DNA from: Verrucomicrobiota bacterium
Lineage (GTDB): Bacteria; Verrucomicrobiota; Verrucomicrobiia; Limisphaerales; J093
Direction: 5' to 3'
DNA length: 13,909 nucleotides
Assembly: GCA_003695015.1 (NCBI GenBank)
Contig: RFJD01000233.1
Coordinates: forward strand, 1 to 13,909
The notes under the pieces were generated by a model. The model saw only the letters and a list, made by a program, of their open reading frames with translations, had not been told where the DNA came from and did not search any database. Positions within the stretch are counted from its first letter, which is position 1. Each line of letters begins with the position of its first letter. The position numbers were made by a program, and so were the translations under genes. This document shows positions 1-7,329 of the stretch, in pieces.

Positions 1-98
1 ACTGGCATGGCCGACTGGCATGGCCGACTGGCATGGCCGACTGGCATGGCCGACTGGCATGGCCGACTGGCATGGCCGACTGGCATGGCCGACTGGCA
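1..98. repeat. 13-bp tandem repeat array, truncated by window start
   Basis: Seven exact head-to-tail copies of ACTGGCATGGCCG occupy 1-91, and an eighth copy breaks off after ACTGGCA at 98. The array continues beyond the left edge, so its true copy number is unknown. The unit is not a multiple of 3, so every frame reads through the same 13-residue peptide repeat (MADWHGRLAWPTG) over 39 bases. Reading frames here are therefore by-products of the repeat and are not evidence of a gene. Perfect identity between copies suggests recent expansion or a slippage-prone minisatellite. Confidence 0.95.
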
Positions 99-338
99 AG
101 CAGGTCCTCATACGTCAGGGTCGCTATTCTTGTACTGCATCTAGCAAGAATCGTCAACCCTTCCCTGCGACTTTTTTGCGGAAAGAAGCGCCTGGACCGC
201 AGGACATCGTCCTTCGCTTTCGCCGCGAAACCTTGTCTCGTTGGAACGGCAGTTGGGCTGGAGTCTTCTCCTGCGTGTGTGGATCGGGTTAAGCTCGTGG
301 CGCAGAGCAGCGAAACGAAACCACAACCACCTGGCCGC
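99..338. other. Gene-free region upstream of the decarboxylase-family gene
   Basis: No credible gene is visible between the tandem array and the start codon at 339. A reading frame runs in phase from inside the repeat into the downstream gene, but the extra N-terminal residues look like translated noncoding DNA and do not resemble the family. An inverted repeat, ATTCTTG (126-132) and CAAGAAT (145-151), is separated by 12 bases with CTAG near its centre. It could be an operator or a weak hairpin. No convincing promoter boxes were found. Confidence 0.5.
126..151. repeat. Short inverted repeat, possible operator
   Basis: ATTCTTG and CAAGAAT form a perfect 7-bp inverted repeat with a 12-base spacer, about 190 bases upstream of the decarboxylase-family start codon. 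The AT-rich arms stand out in GC-rich DNA. A regulatory role is only a guess. Confidence 0.3.
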
Positions 339-1607
339 ATGAACAGTCGTGAACGTTTGGCCGCCGCCTTGGCGCATCGGACGCCGGATCGGATCCCGGT
401 CGATTTCGGCGCCACTTTCGTCACCGGGATCCACGTGTCGGTGGTGGACCGCCTCCGCCGCCGGCTGTTGGGAGACGGGGATCACCTGGTCAAAGTGATC
501 GAGCCGTACCAGATGCTGGGGGAGATCGACGACGAGCTGCGGGCGGCGTTGGGGATCGACGTGGTGGGGGTGGCGCCGCGGAAGTCGATGTTCGGCACCG
601 AGAACCGGGATTGGAAGGAGTTCACCACCTTCGACGGCGTCCGGTGCCTGATTCCGGGTCAAATGAACCTGACCCGCGCACCGGACGGCGGGTGGTACAT
701 GCATCCGGAGGGGGACACCTCGGCGCCACCGAGCGGCCACATGCCGGAGGGCGGTTATTTCTTCGACGCGGTGATCCGGCAGGAGCCGATCGACGAGGAG
801 CGGTTGGATCCGGCGGACAACACCGAGGAGTTCAGCCCGTTGGGGGAGGAGGATCTGGCCTACTACCGGGAGAAGAAGGCATGGCTGGAGGAGCGCGGGG
901 AGTATGGCGCGGTGCTGGTCGTGCCGGGGACGGGTTTTGGCGACATCGCCCTGGTGCCGGCGCCGTGGATGAAGCATCCGCGCGGGATCCGCGACGTGAC
1001 CGAGTGGTACATCTCGCTGAAGACGCGGCGGGACTATGTGCACGCGGTGTTCGAGCGGCAGTGCGAGGTCGGGTTGAAGAACCTGGAGACGTTGATCGAG
1101 CTGTTCGGGGACACGGTGCAGGTGGCGTTCATCACGGGGACGGATTTCGGGACCCAGCGGGGGCCGTTCCTGGCGCCGGAAGCCTACCGGGAGTTGTTCC
1201 AGCCGTACCACCGGCGGATCAACGACTTGGTGCACGCGCGCACGAGCTGGAAGACGTTCATCCATTCGTGCGGCTCGGTTTACCGGTTGATACCGGACTT
1301 CATCGAGGCGGGGTTCGACATCCTCAACCCGGTCCAATGCACCGCGGCGGAGATGGACGCCCGGCGGTTAAAGGCGGAGTTCGGCGACCGGCTGGTGTTC
1401 TGGGGCGGCGGGGTGGACACCCAGCAGACGATGGCCTTTGGCACGCCGGAGGAGGTTTACCGGCAGGTGCGCGAGCGGTTGGAGGTGTTCGGGCAGGGGG
1501 GCGGGTTCGTGTTCAACACGATCCACAACATCCAGGGCAACACGCCGATCGAGAACGTCGAGGCCATGTTCCGGGCGTTGCGGGACGCGGCCAACGGGGT
1601 GATCTGA
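339..1607 (+). CDS. Uroporphyrinogen decarboxylase (URO-D) family protein, methyltransferase-like
   Basis: The 422-residue protein belongs to the URO-D/MtaA-CmuA superfamily of TIM-barrel enzymes. It begins MNSRERLAAALAHRTPDRIP, the usual opening of the family. The signature HSCGSVYRLIPDF has H309 and C311, which resemble the zinc-binding H-x-C of MtaA-type methyltransferases. It is followed by FDILNPVQ and a C-terminal FVFNTIHNIQGNTP motif. Heme-pathway HemE usually has a different N-terminal R-Q-A-G-R motif that is not seen here, so porphyrin decarboxylation is unlikely. Methyl transfer involving a corrinoid or thiol is the better guess, with substrate unknown. Start 339 was chosen because homology-like sequence begins there; no clear Shine-Dalgarno sequence precedes it. 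No corrinoid protein or heme gene is adjacent. Confidence 0.88.
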   Translation: MNSRERLAAALAHRTPDRIPVDFGATFVTGIHVSVVDRLRRRLLGDGDHLVKVIEPYQMLGEIDDELRAALGIDVVGVAPRKSMFGTENRDWKEFTTFDGVRCLIPGQMNLTRAPDGGWYMHPEGDTSAPPSGHMPEGGYFFDAVIRQEPIDEERLDPADNTEEFSPLGEEDLAYYREKKAWLEERGEYGAVLVVPGTGFGDIALVPAPWMKHPRGIRDVTEWYISLKTRRDYVHAVFERQCEVGLKNLETLIELFGDTVQVAFITGTDFGTQRGPFLAPEAYRELFQPYHRRINDLVHARTSWKTFIHSCGSVYRLIPDFIEAGFDILNPVQCTAAEMDARRLKAEFGDRLVFWGGGVDTQQTMAFGTPEEVYRQVRERLEVFGQGGGFVFNTIHNIQGNTPIENVEAMFRALRDAANGVI

Positions 1608-1678
1608 ACCAAAGGCGAGGTTCTCGGTGGGAATCTGCACGCGAAGGGGGAGATGCGTCCGAATCAAAAACCAGAAGT

Positions 1679-1722
1679 GCCTCTGAGGATGCGCGGGGAA
1701 AGCCGCGTGGCATGCTCAGGCC
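1679..1722. repeat. Imperfect palindrome in the spacer, REP-like or terminator-like
   Basis: Between the decarboxylase-family gene and the membrane-protein gene, CGCGG (1692-1696) pairs with CCGCG (1703-1707) around a GGAAAG loop. Flanking ATG/CAT and CTGAG/CTCAG arms (1683-1687 with 1715-1719) extend the pairing with small bulges. No T-run follows, so it is a poor intrinsic terminator on either strand. It may be a dispersed intergenic palindrome. The rest of the 151-bp spacer shows nothing else recognisable. Confidence 0.4.
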
Positions 1723-1758
1723 TTGAACCGACTGCATGAAAGGCTACCTTGCTGAGCG

Positions 1759-2781
1759 ATGAACGAACCGACGAAAGGGTTTTTCCGGCGTGTGGTCATT
1801 ACTTTGTGTACCGGGTATATTCTCGCCTATTACGGCGAACTCATGTTCTGGGCCACGCCCGAGCGCGCGGGGATGAATCTATCAGGAATCCTTGCAGTTT
1901 GGATCTTGTATTCGTTGATGGCGTATCCGTTTCTCTGTGTCGTCAGCCACTTCAGGGTTGGCGATCCATGGGCGGTTCTTTTGGCAGGCGCTTTTTACGG
2001 TTGGTTCGAGGAGGGACTTGTGGTTCAGACGGCCTATGGCTCCTCGGAGACTCCATTCCCTTGGTCGATATCCTTCACGGCGCTGGCCTGGCACGCGCCG
2101 ATCGATGTGTGGCTGGGCTGGTACTTGGTACGGCGCGTGTTGGCCCAGAAGACTTCCCTGAAGACTGGTCTGGTAGCGGGTGGTATTGGTCTGTTTTACG
2201 GGTTCTGGGCCATTTTCTGGTGGAACGAACCACCGCCTCCCATGCAGGCGCTGCTGGAAGCCAACCGGAGGGACGTTTTGCTGGGGCATTTTGCTCTTTT
2301 TACCTTGGCGACGACCGCTTGCTTGGCTCTGGCATATTGGATCCACGCGCGTGTGCCATTAACAGCGTTCAAGCCATCGAGAACCGAGCTGGGCCTTTGG
2401 GGTGGGACGGTGGTGTTCTATTTTGGGTTTGTCACTGTACCCGCTGCCCCGAAAGCGCTTTGGCTCCTTCCTTTGTTGTTGGGGGCCACGTTGTGGGCTC
2501 TGGAATGCAATCGGCGGGCCGGGCCGCCGACCGATGCGATCGTGGCATTTCGCGGCCGCAACAGTGGAGTCAACTACTGGCTCTTGTTCCTCATCCCGAC
2601 GATTGCCTGTGGAATTTACTATGCCGCGTTACGGATGGATGTTCGGCTACCGACCAACTACATTGTTTACTACGTCACGACGCCTCTTGGGGTCATACTG
2701 TGGCTCGCAGCCGTATTCGTGTGCATCCGGCGCGGGACCCGTGGGAGTGGCAACCACAAGACACCCGCAGTCCACCGGTAA
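1759..2781 (+). CDS. Multi-spanning membrane protein of unknown function
   Basis: I do not recognise a named family for this 340-residue protein. It has roughly eight to nine hydrophobic segments, spaced from residue 12 to 325, and ends in a short basic tail. One segment contains W82-F83-E84-E85 and the next hydrophobic helix contains H112-A-P-I-D116. This is loosely like the E-E and H-x-x-x-D/N motifs of CPBP (Abi) membrane proteases, but the second CPBP motif and the arginine of EExxxR are missing. The start has only a weak GAAAGG 15 bases upstream. Codon use is much less GC-biased than the neighbours: sampled 60-base lines are about 50-53% GC, against about 62% or more elsewhere. That suggests acquisition by transfer or a relaxed gene. 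It converges on the ABC permease with 15 bp between stop codons. Confidence 0.75.
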   Translation: MNEPTKGFFRRVVITLCTGYILAYYGELMFWATPERAGMNLSGILAVWILYSLMAYPFLCVVSHFRVGDPWAVLLAGAFYGWFEEGLVVQTAYGSSETPFPWSISFTALAWHAPIDVWLGWYLVRRVLAQKTSLKTGLVAGGIGLFYGFWAIFWWNEPPPPMQALLEANRRDVLLGHFALFTLATTACLALAYWIHARVPLTAFKPSRTELGLWGGTVVFYFGFVTVPAAPKALWLLPLLLGATLWALECNRRAGPPTDAIVAFRGRNSGVNYWLLFLIPTIACGIYYAALRMDVRLPTNYIVYYVTTPLGVILWLAAVFVCIRRGTRGSGNHKTPAVHR

Positions 2782-2796
2782 TCGCGCGGGGCCTTC

Positions 2797-4497
2797 CTAT
2801 GCCCGGAAGAGCTGGCCGAGGCGGCGACCCAACAGGCGGCTGGCAAGGAGCAGGCTGCCCATGAGGATGACCATGCCGACCACGCCCAGGGCGCAGGCCA
2901 CGCTCGGGGCGGCCGGTTCCACCTTGCCCATCAGTTCGTAGATCATCTTGGTGATGGGGAAATACTGCTCCCGCATTGCCAGGATGAGGCTGTCGCTGAC
3001 CTCGAGCATGGCGTAGGCGAAGGTCAGGACCGTGCCGGCGGCGAGGTTGGCGAAGACCAGCGGCAGGGTGATCCGGCGCAGGGTGCGCCACGGACCGGCC
3101 CCAAGATTGGCCGAGGCTTCCTCGAGGGCCTGGCTGGTTTGCTGGAAACCGGCATAGGCGGCGCGGACGATGTACGGCAGCCGGCGGACGGCATAGCTGA
3201 TGATCAACAGCAGGGTGGGATTGTATCGCGGGTTCAGCCAGGTCAGGTCGAAGTCGAACCCGGCCACGTAGCCAAACGCGAGCACCAGCCCCGGCAGGGC
3301 CAGCGGCAGCATGGCCAGCGTGTCCAGGACGGAGGCGAAGGGGATGCGGCGTCGCGTCAGCAGCCAGGCGATCGTCACGCCCAACACCAGGTCCAGCAAC
3401 GCGCTCAGGCCGGCGTAAAGGAGGCTGTTGCGGACGCTCGATCCGGCCTGGCCGCCGCCCAACACCTCCGCGTAATGGGCGAAGGTCCACGCCTCCGGCA
3501 ACGGGGTGAAGAACCAGCGGGCGGAAAGCGACTGGGCAACGACGGCCGCATGGGGCAGGAGGGCCAGGGCGAGCAGGCCGCCCAGACCCAGCCACGCAAG
3601 CGTCGTGCCCCGGCGGCCGAGCCGGACCTCGGTTTCCCCGGCGTGGCCGCGTCCCATCATTTCGTGGCGGCGGATGGCGAAGAGGTGTTTGGTCGCCAGG
3701 AACACCAGGGCGGTCAGGAGCAGCACCAGCACCACCAGCGCGTAACCGGCGGGGTTGGTGTTGAGTTCGGTGATCGAGTCGAAGATCTGCACCGACACCA
3801 CCCGGGAGAAGCCGAAGATCAACGGCGCGCCGAGGTCGGTGAACGACCAGATGAAGACGATGCTGGCGCCGGCGAACCAGCCGGGCAGGATGAGCGGCAG
3901 GGTGACGGTGCGGAAGACGCGCCAGCCGGAGGCGCCGAGGTTCTGGGCGGCTTCGCGGAGGGCGGGATCCACGTTGGCCATGGCGGCCGAGAGGTTGAGG
4001 AAGAGGATGGGGTAGAGGCTCAGGATCTGCAGGAGGATGATGCCCCAGAAACCGCCGCGTCCGAGCCAGTCGATGGGTTGGTCCGGCGGGATCAGGCCCA
4101 GCTTCATGAGGGTGAGGTTGACGGTGCCGAAACGGGCCAGGAGTTGTTTGAGGCCGATGGCGCCGACGAACGGCGGCATGATCATGGGCGCCAGCAACAG
4201 CCCGTTGAGCCAGCCCCGGCCGGGGAAGTCGTAGCGGGTCATGACGTGGGCGGCGGGCAGGGCCACCAGCGTGGCGCCGAGGGTGGTGCAGGTGGCGATG
4301 AGGAAGCTGTTGGCCAGCGCCTCCCGTTGCAGGGGGCTGCGGAGGATGAGGCCGAAGAACTCGAGCGTGAAGCGGCCTTCCACCCAGAACGCCTGCCGGA
4401 GCATGAAGCTGACCGGGTAGAGCAGGAAGGCGCCGAAGAAAAGGGCCAAGGCCGCCAGCAAGAGCCAGGTGACCGGAGTGTTGCGCGCGCCGTTCAT
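2797..4497 (-). CDS. Two-domain ABC transporter permease, iron(III)/thiamine (FbpB/ThiP)-type
   Basis: The 566-residue inner-membrane protein is two BPD_transp_1 permease domains fused in tandem, each with about six helices. Each domain carries the EAA loop that docks with the ATPase: EAAQNLGASGWRVFRTVTLP near residue 180 and EEASANLGAGPWRTLRRITL near residue 460. The fused arrangement and length fit FbpB-type ferric-iron permeases and related ThiP or putative 2-aminoethylphosphonate permeases. The substrate cannot be settled from the sequence. On the minus strand GGAGG (4502-4506) sits four bases before the ATG and supports this start. No ATP-binding subunit or substrate-binding protein is encoded in the window, either upstream or downstream, so partners must lie elsewhere. 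The repeat-protein gene lies 108 bp upstream on the same strand. Confidence 0.9.
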   Translation of the reverse strand: MNGARNTPVTWLLLAALALFFGAFLLYPVSFMLRQAFWVEGRFTLEFFGLILRSPLQREALANSFLIATCTTLGATLVALPAAHVMTRYDFPGRGWLNGLLLAPMIMPPFVGAIGLKQLLARFGTVNLTLMKLGLIPPDQPIDWLGRGGFWGIILLQILSLYPILFLNLSAAMANVDPALREAAQNLGASGWRVFRTVTLPLILPGWFAGASIVFIWSFTDLGAPLIFGFSRVVSVQIFDSITELNTNPAGYALVVLVLLLTALVFLATKHLFAIRRHEMMGRGHAGETEVRLGRRGTTLAWLGLGGLLALALLPHAAVVAQSLSARWFFTPLPEAWTFAHYAEVLGGGQAGSSVRNSLLYAGLSALLDLVLGVTIAWLLTRRRIPFASVLDTLAMLPLALPGLVLAFGYVAGFDFDLTWLNPRYNPTLLLIISYAVRRLPYIVRAAYAGFQQTSQALEEASANLGAGPWRTLRRITLPLVFANLAAGTVLTFAYAMLEVSDSLILAMREQYFPITKMIYELMGKVEPAAPSVACALGVVGMVILMGSLLLASRLLGRRLGQLFRA

Positions 4498-4501
4498 CCG
4501 G

Positions 4502-4506
4502 CCTCC
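4502..4506 (-). promoter_or_regulatory. Shine-Dalgarno sequence of the ABC permease gene
   Basis: The plus strand reads CCTCC, which gives GGAGG on the minus strand, four bases before the ATG at 4497. It fixes the permease start codon. Spacing is on the short side. Confidence 0.6.
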
Positions 4507-4605
4507 AGACTGGTGGAAAGCGGCGACGGGTCAAGCGTCCGCCGAAACCGGGCCTCGCGGGGATGCTGCCGGCGGGGGGGGCGCAGTGGCGTTGGGGACC
4601 GGGGT

Positions 4606-6612
4606 TCAGGGCAGTCGGCCGCGGAAGAAGGCGGCTGGCGCGCCGTTGGTGGCGGATTGGAAGAGCAGGGTGCCGGTGTGGTCGAGGACCTCGCTCGCGC
4701 CAACGGTTTCCCAAGTGTTCAAGTCGGTGCTGCGGAGGGTTTCCACCGTGGCGCCGGGTCGGGCCGAGTAAAGGACCGTGTTGGTTCCGCCGGTGTGTTT
4801 GAACGAAACCAGCCGGAGCGGCCGGCGTTGGGCGCGGAGGATGATGCCTTCGACCCCGACGACCACGAGTTGATCTTCCGTGCCTGCCGCGCCGAAAAGG
4901 GCCTCGCGGGTGATCGCGGTTTCGGGCTCCCAGTTCACGCTGTCGGCGCTGCGTAACACCGTGCCGCCGGTGCCCACCGCGACCAGATCCGACCCCAGCG
5001 CCGCCACGTCCGTGAGCCACTCATCGGTGGGAACGGTGACGGCCGTCCAAGTCAGGCCGTCCGGGCTGGTCAGCAGGGTGCCGGCGTCGCCGACGGCGAT
5101 CGCGCCGGTGGGCAGGGCGCGCACCTTGTAGAGCCAGTTGGTGGTGGCGAGGGGATGCGGGGTCCATTGGACACCGTCCTCGCTGGTCAACAGCACGCCC
5201 TGGTCGCCCACGGCGACGAGTCGTTCGGGGAGCGCGGCCAAGCCGGAAAGGAGCGTCGGGACGGGGCGCGCGGCGACAGACCAATTGAGGCCGTCCGCGC
5301 TGGTGAGGATTTCCCCGCCGCCACCGGCGACGTGGAAACGCCCGTTCCAGACGGTCACGCCTTGGAGGTCGTTGGTGCTGGGGCTGGTTGCCGCGGTCCA
5401 GCTCACTGCGTCGGTGCTGGTGAGGATGGTCCCCTGCGTGCCGACGACCACGAACCGGTCGTCACGGGCGGCGACGCCCAGGAGCACCCTCGAGGCGGCT
5501 TCCGGCGGGGGCGCTTCCTGCGTCCAGCGGAGGCCGTCCGGGCTGCTGAGGATGGTGCCCAAATCGCCCACGGCGACGTACAAACCGTCCGCCTCCCGGC
5601 GGCAGACGTCCCACAACCAGAATCGCGGCGACTCCTCGTGTTCGAACCAACTGAAATTGGCGAGCACGTTGGTCTTGAAGCCGTCGAGGGTCATGCCGAT
5701 CCGGCCGGCCACGGTGAAGGCGTTGCCGTCCCAAGTCGAGGCGTAGTAGGTCCACGAAGGGGCGGGGAAGTCCTGACCGCCGCCGATCTGGTCGCGCCAC
5801 ACCAAGGTGTCGAGAATCCGCAGTTCGCCCGCCCCGCCGATCAGGATCGTGGAGCCGTTGCCCGAGACCGTGAACAGGTCGCCTTGGGCGCCGCTGTTGC
5901 CCACGCGGGTCCAGCTCCGGCCGTCGAGGGAGGTGATCACCACGCCGGCGTTGCCCACGGCGACGAAACGCGAGCCGGTCCAGGCCACGCGGTTGAGATG
6001 CTCGGTGGTGCGGCTGCTACGGAGGGACCAGTTCACGCCATCCGCGCTGAAGAGCAGGGCGCCGTTCTCGCCGACGATCACCCAGCCGGGCGTGCCGAAG
6101 GCGATGCTGCGGAGCCATTCCGAGGTTGGCAGGGGCGCGCGGGTCCATTGGACGCCGTCGGTCGAGCGGTAAAGGGCGCCATTGTCCCCCACGGCCAGCG
6201 CCATGCCGGCTCCGGAGGCGATGCCCTCGAGCCAGTCGGTGGTGCCCAGGTCGGTGAGCGTCCAGTGATCGAGGTCGTCGCGGTCGGCGCCGAGGATGAG
6301 TCCTTCCTGGCCGCAAACGAGAACCTGGTTGCCGAAGAAACAAACCCCGCGCAGGGAGCGCCGGGTGCCGGTTTCGTGGGCCCGCCAGAAGTAGTCGTAG
6401 TGGGAGCTGTACAACTGGCCGCGATCGCCGACCTGGACCTGCAGCCCGTCGTCGGCGGTCATGTCATAAACGGTGTTGCCGTGCGGGAGGGGGTTGGACC
6501 AAAGCCATTCGAAGGCGCCGGCGGCAAGTCCATGGACGGCCAGCAGGGCCAGCGCCACGGTCAGTCCGCCGGGAAGGCGGCGAGGCAACGGACGTCGGTC
6601 GTTCGGCAACAT
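4606..6612 (-). CDS. Secreted YCF48/BNR-like repeat protein (beta-propeller)
   Basis: The 668-residue product starts with a basic stretch and a hydrophobic core (LTVALALLAVHGLAAGAFEW), a likely Sec signal peptide cleaved near residue 33. The body is a run of repeats, each about 40 residues, with an Asp-box-like S-x-D-G-x-x-W signature and a following V-A-V-G-x-x-G strand. Nine can be read: STDGVQW, SADGVNW, SLDGRSW, SPDGLRW, STDAVSW, SADGLNW, SEDGVQW, SPDGLTW and SADSVNW. One degenerate copy (MTLDGFKT) lies in the middle. Such repeats form beta-propellers of the YCF48/photosystem II assembly and sialidase-like folds. The last 70 residues resemble a C-terminal module of exported verrucomicrobial proteins, with LNTW and AAFFRGRL. 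No catalytic residues are evident, so binding or structure is more likely than catalysis. The ATG lacks a clear ribosome-binding site, so the start is moderately certain. Confidence 0.85.
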   Translation of the reverse strand: MLPNDRRPLPRRLPGGLTVALALLAVHGLAAGAFEWLWSNPLPHGNTVYDMTADDGLQVQVGDRGQLYSSHYDYFWRAHETGTRRSLRGVCFFGNQVLVCGQEGLILGADRDDLDHWTLTDLGTTDWLEGIASGAGMALAVGDNGALYRSTDGVQWTRAPLPTSEWLRSIAFGTPGWVIVGENGALLFSADGVNWSLRSSRTTEHLNRVAWTGSRFVAVGNAGVVITSLDGRSWTRVGNSGAQGDLFTVSGNGSTILIGGAGELRILDTLVWRDQIGGGQDFPAPSWTYYASTWDGNAFTVAGRIGMTLDGFKTNVLANFSWFEHEESPRFWLWDVCRREADGLYVAVGDLGTILSSPDGLRWTQEAPPPEAASRVLLGVAARDDRFVVVGTQGTILTSTDAVSWTAATSPSTNDLQGVTVWNGRFHVAGGGGEILTSADGLNWSVAARPVPTLLSGLAALPERLVAVGDQGVLLTSEDGVQWTPHPLATTNWLYKVRALPTGAIAVGDAGTLLTSPDGLTWTAVTVPTDEWLTDVAALGSDLVAVGTGGTVLRSADSVNWEPETAITREALFGAAGTEDQLVVVGVEGIILRAQRRPLRLVSFKHTGGTNTVLYSARPGATVETLRSTDLNTWETVGASEVLDHTGTLLFQSATNGAPAAFFRGRLP

Positions 6613-6708
6613 GGCCGGGAATCCAAGCACGTTTCGCGCCGGAAGAGCAAGTATCGGCCGGAATCGCGGCTTGCGCGGGGTTCGCGGTCTTGGGCAGCCT
6701 TGCAGGCC
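6613..6708. other. Divergent intergenic region between the repeat protein and ribE
   Basis: This 96-bp gap separates two divergent start codons and must carry any promoters for both. I looked for an FMN (RFN) riboswitch upstream of the riboflavin synthase gene and found no conserved core. The space is also too short for one. No clear promoter boxes are visible. Confidence 0.5.
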
Positions 6709-7329
6709 ATGTTTACGGGCATCGTCGAGGAGACCGGCCTGGTCGAGCGCATCGAACCGGGGGAACGTTCCATCGGTTTGGTCGTGCGTCCCCGTCTTTG
6801 CGCCAAGGGGCTGAAAGTGGGCGACAGCCTGGCGGTCAACGGCTGTTGTCTGACGGTGGTGGAGCTCGAACGGCGCGGACGGGCCGTGTTGGCGCGGTTC
6901 GACCTGCTGCGGGAGACGTGGGATCGGACCAACCTGCAGTTCGTTCAGCCGGGTTCGCTGGTGAACCTCGAGCGCTCGCTCCGGGCCGATTCGCGCCTGG
7001 GGGGCCATTTCGTGACCGGCCACATCGACGGCATGGGCACGATCACCCGCTGGGAACGCTCGGGCCAGGACTGGGTACTGGACATCCGGGCGCCGCGCGA
7101 GGTGATGCGCTACATCGTCTTCAAAGGCTCGGTGGCCGTGGACGGCATCAGCCTCACGGTCGCCGAGGTCCGCCGCGGCGGTTTCCGGATCTGGATCATC
7201 CCCCACACTTGGGAGGTCACGGCCCTGCGCGAGCGGAAGGTCGGGGACGCGGTGAACTTGGAGGCGGACATCGTCGGCAAGTACGTCGAAAAGATGCTCC
7301 GCCAGATGGATCTCCGGCCACGGCGATGA
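6709..7329 (+). CDS. ribE: Riboflavin synthase, alpha chain
   Basis: The enzyme dismutates two molecules of 6,7-dimethyl-8-ribityllumazine to riboflavin and 5-amino-6-ribitylamino-uracil, the last step of riboflavin synthesis, in the cytosol. The 206-residue length and the two internally homologous lumazine-binding barrels match the family. The N-terminal barrel starts with MFTGIVEETG and has VNGCCLTV. The second starts near GGHFVTGHIDG and has VDGISLTV, followed by IPHTWEVTAL and a C-terminal GKYVEKML trimerisation helix. The MFTGI start leaves no doubt about the initiation codon. No other riboflavin gene is present, so the pathway is scattered. The stop codon overlaps the tmk start (ATGA), which implies co-transcription and translational coupling. 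Confidence 0.96.
   Translation: MFTGIVEETGLVERIEPGERSIGLVVRPRLCAKGLKVGDSLAVNGCCLTVVELERRGRAVLARFDLLRETWDRTNLQFVQPGSLVNLERSLRADSRLGGHFVTGHIDGMGTITRWERSGQDWVLDIRAPREVMRYIVFKGSVAVDGISLTVAEVRRGGFRIWIIPHTWEVTALRERKVGDAVNLEADIVGKYVEKMLRQMDLRPRR

Noticed and set aside
1..98. CRISPR array.
   Set aside because: Units are only 13 bp and directly adjacent with no spacers.
33..338. Extension of the decarboxylase-family protein by about 100 residues to a start inside the tandem repeat.
   Set aside because: The extra residues come from repeat and noncoding-like DNA; the family N-terminus begins at the ATG at 339.
3139..4956. Long plus-strand frame (605 residues) opposite the permease.
   Set aside because: It is Gln/Glu/Gly-rich antisense translation of a recognisable permease with both EAA motifs; it arises from high GC.
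6613..6708. FMN riboswitch in front of the riboflavin synthase gene.
   Set aside because: No RFN core sequence is visible, and the 96-bp gap is too short to hold one together with a promoter.
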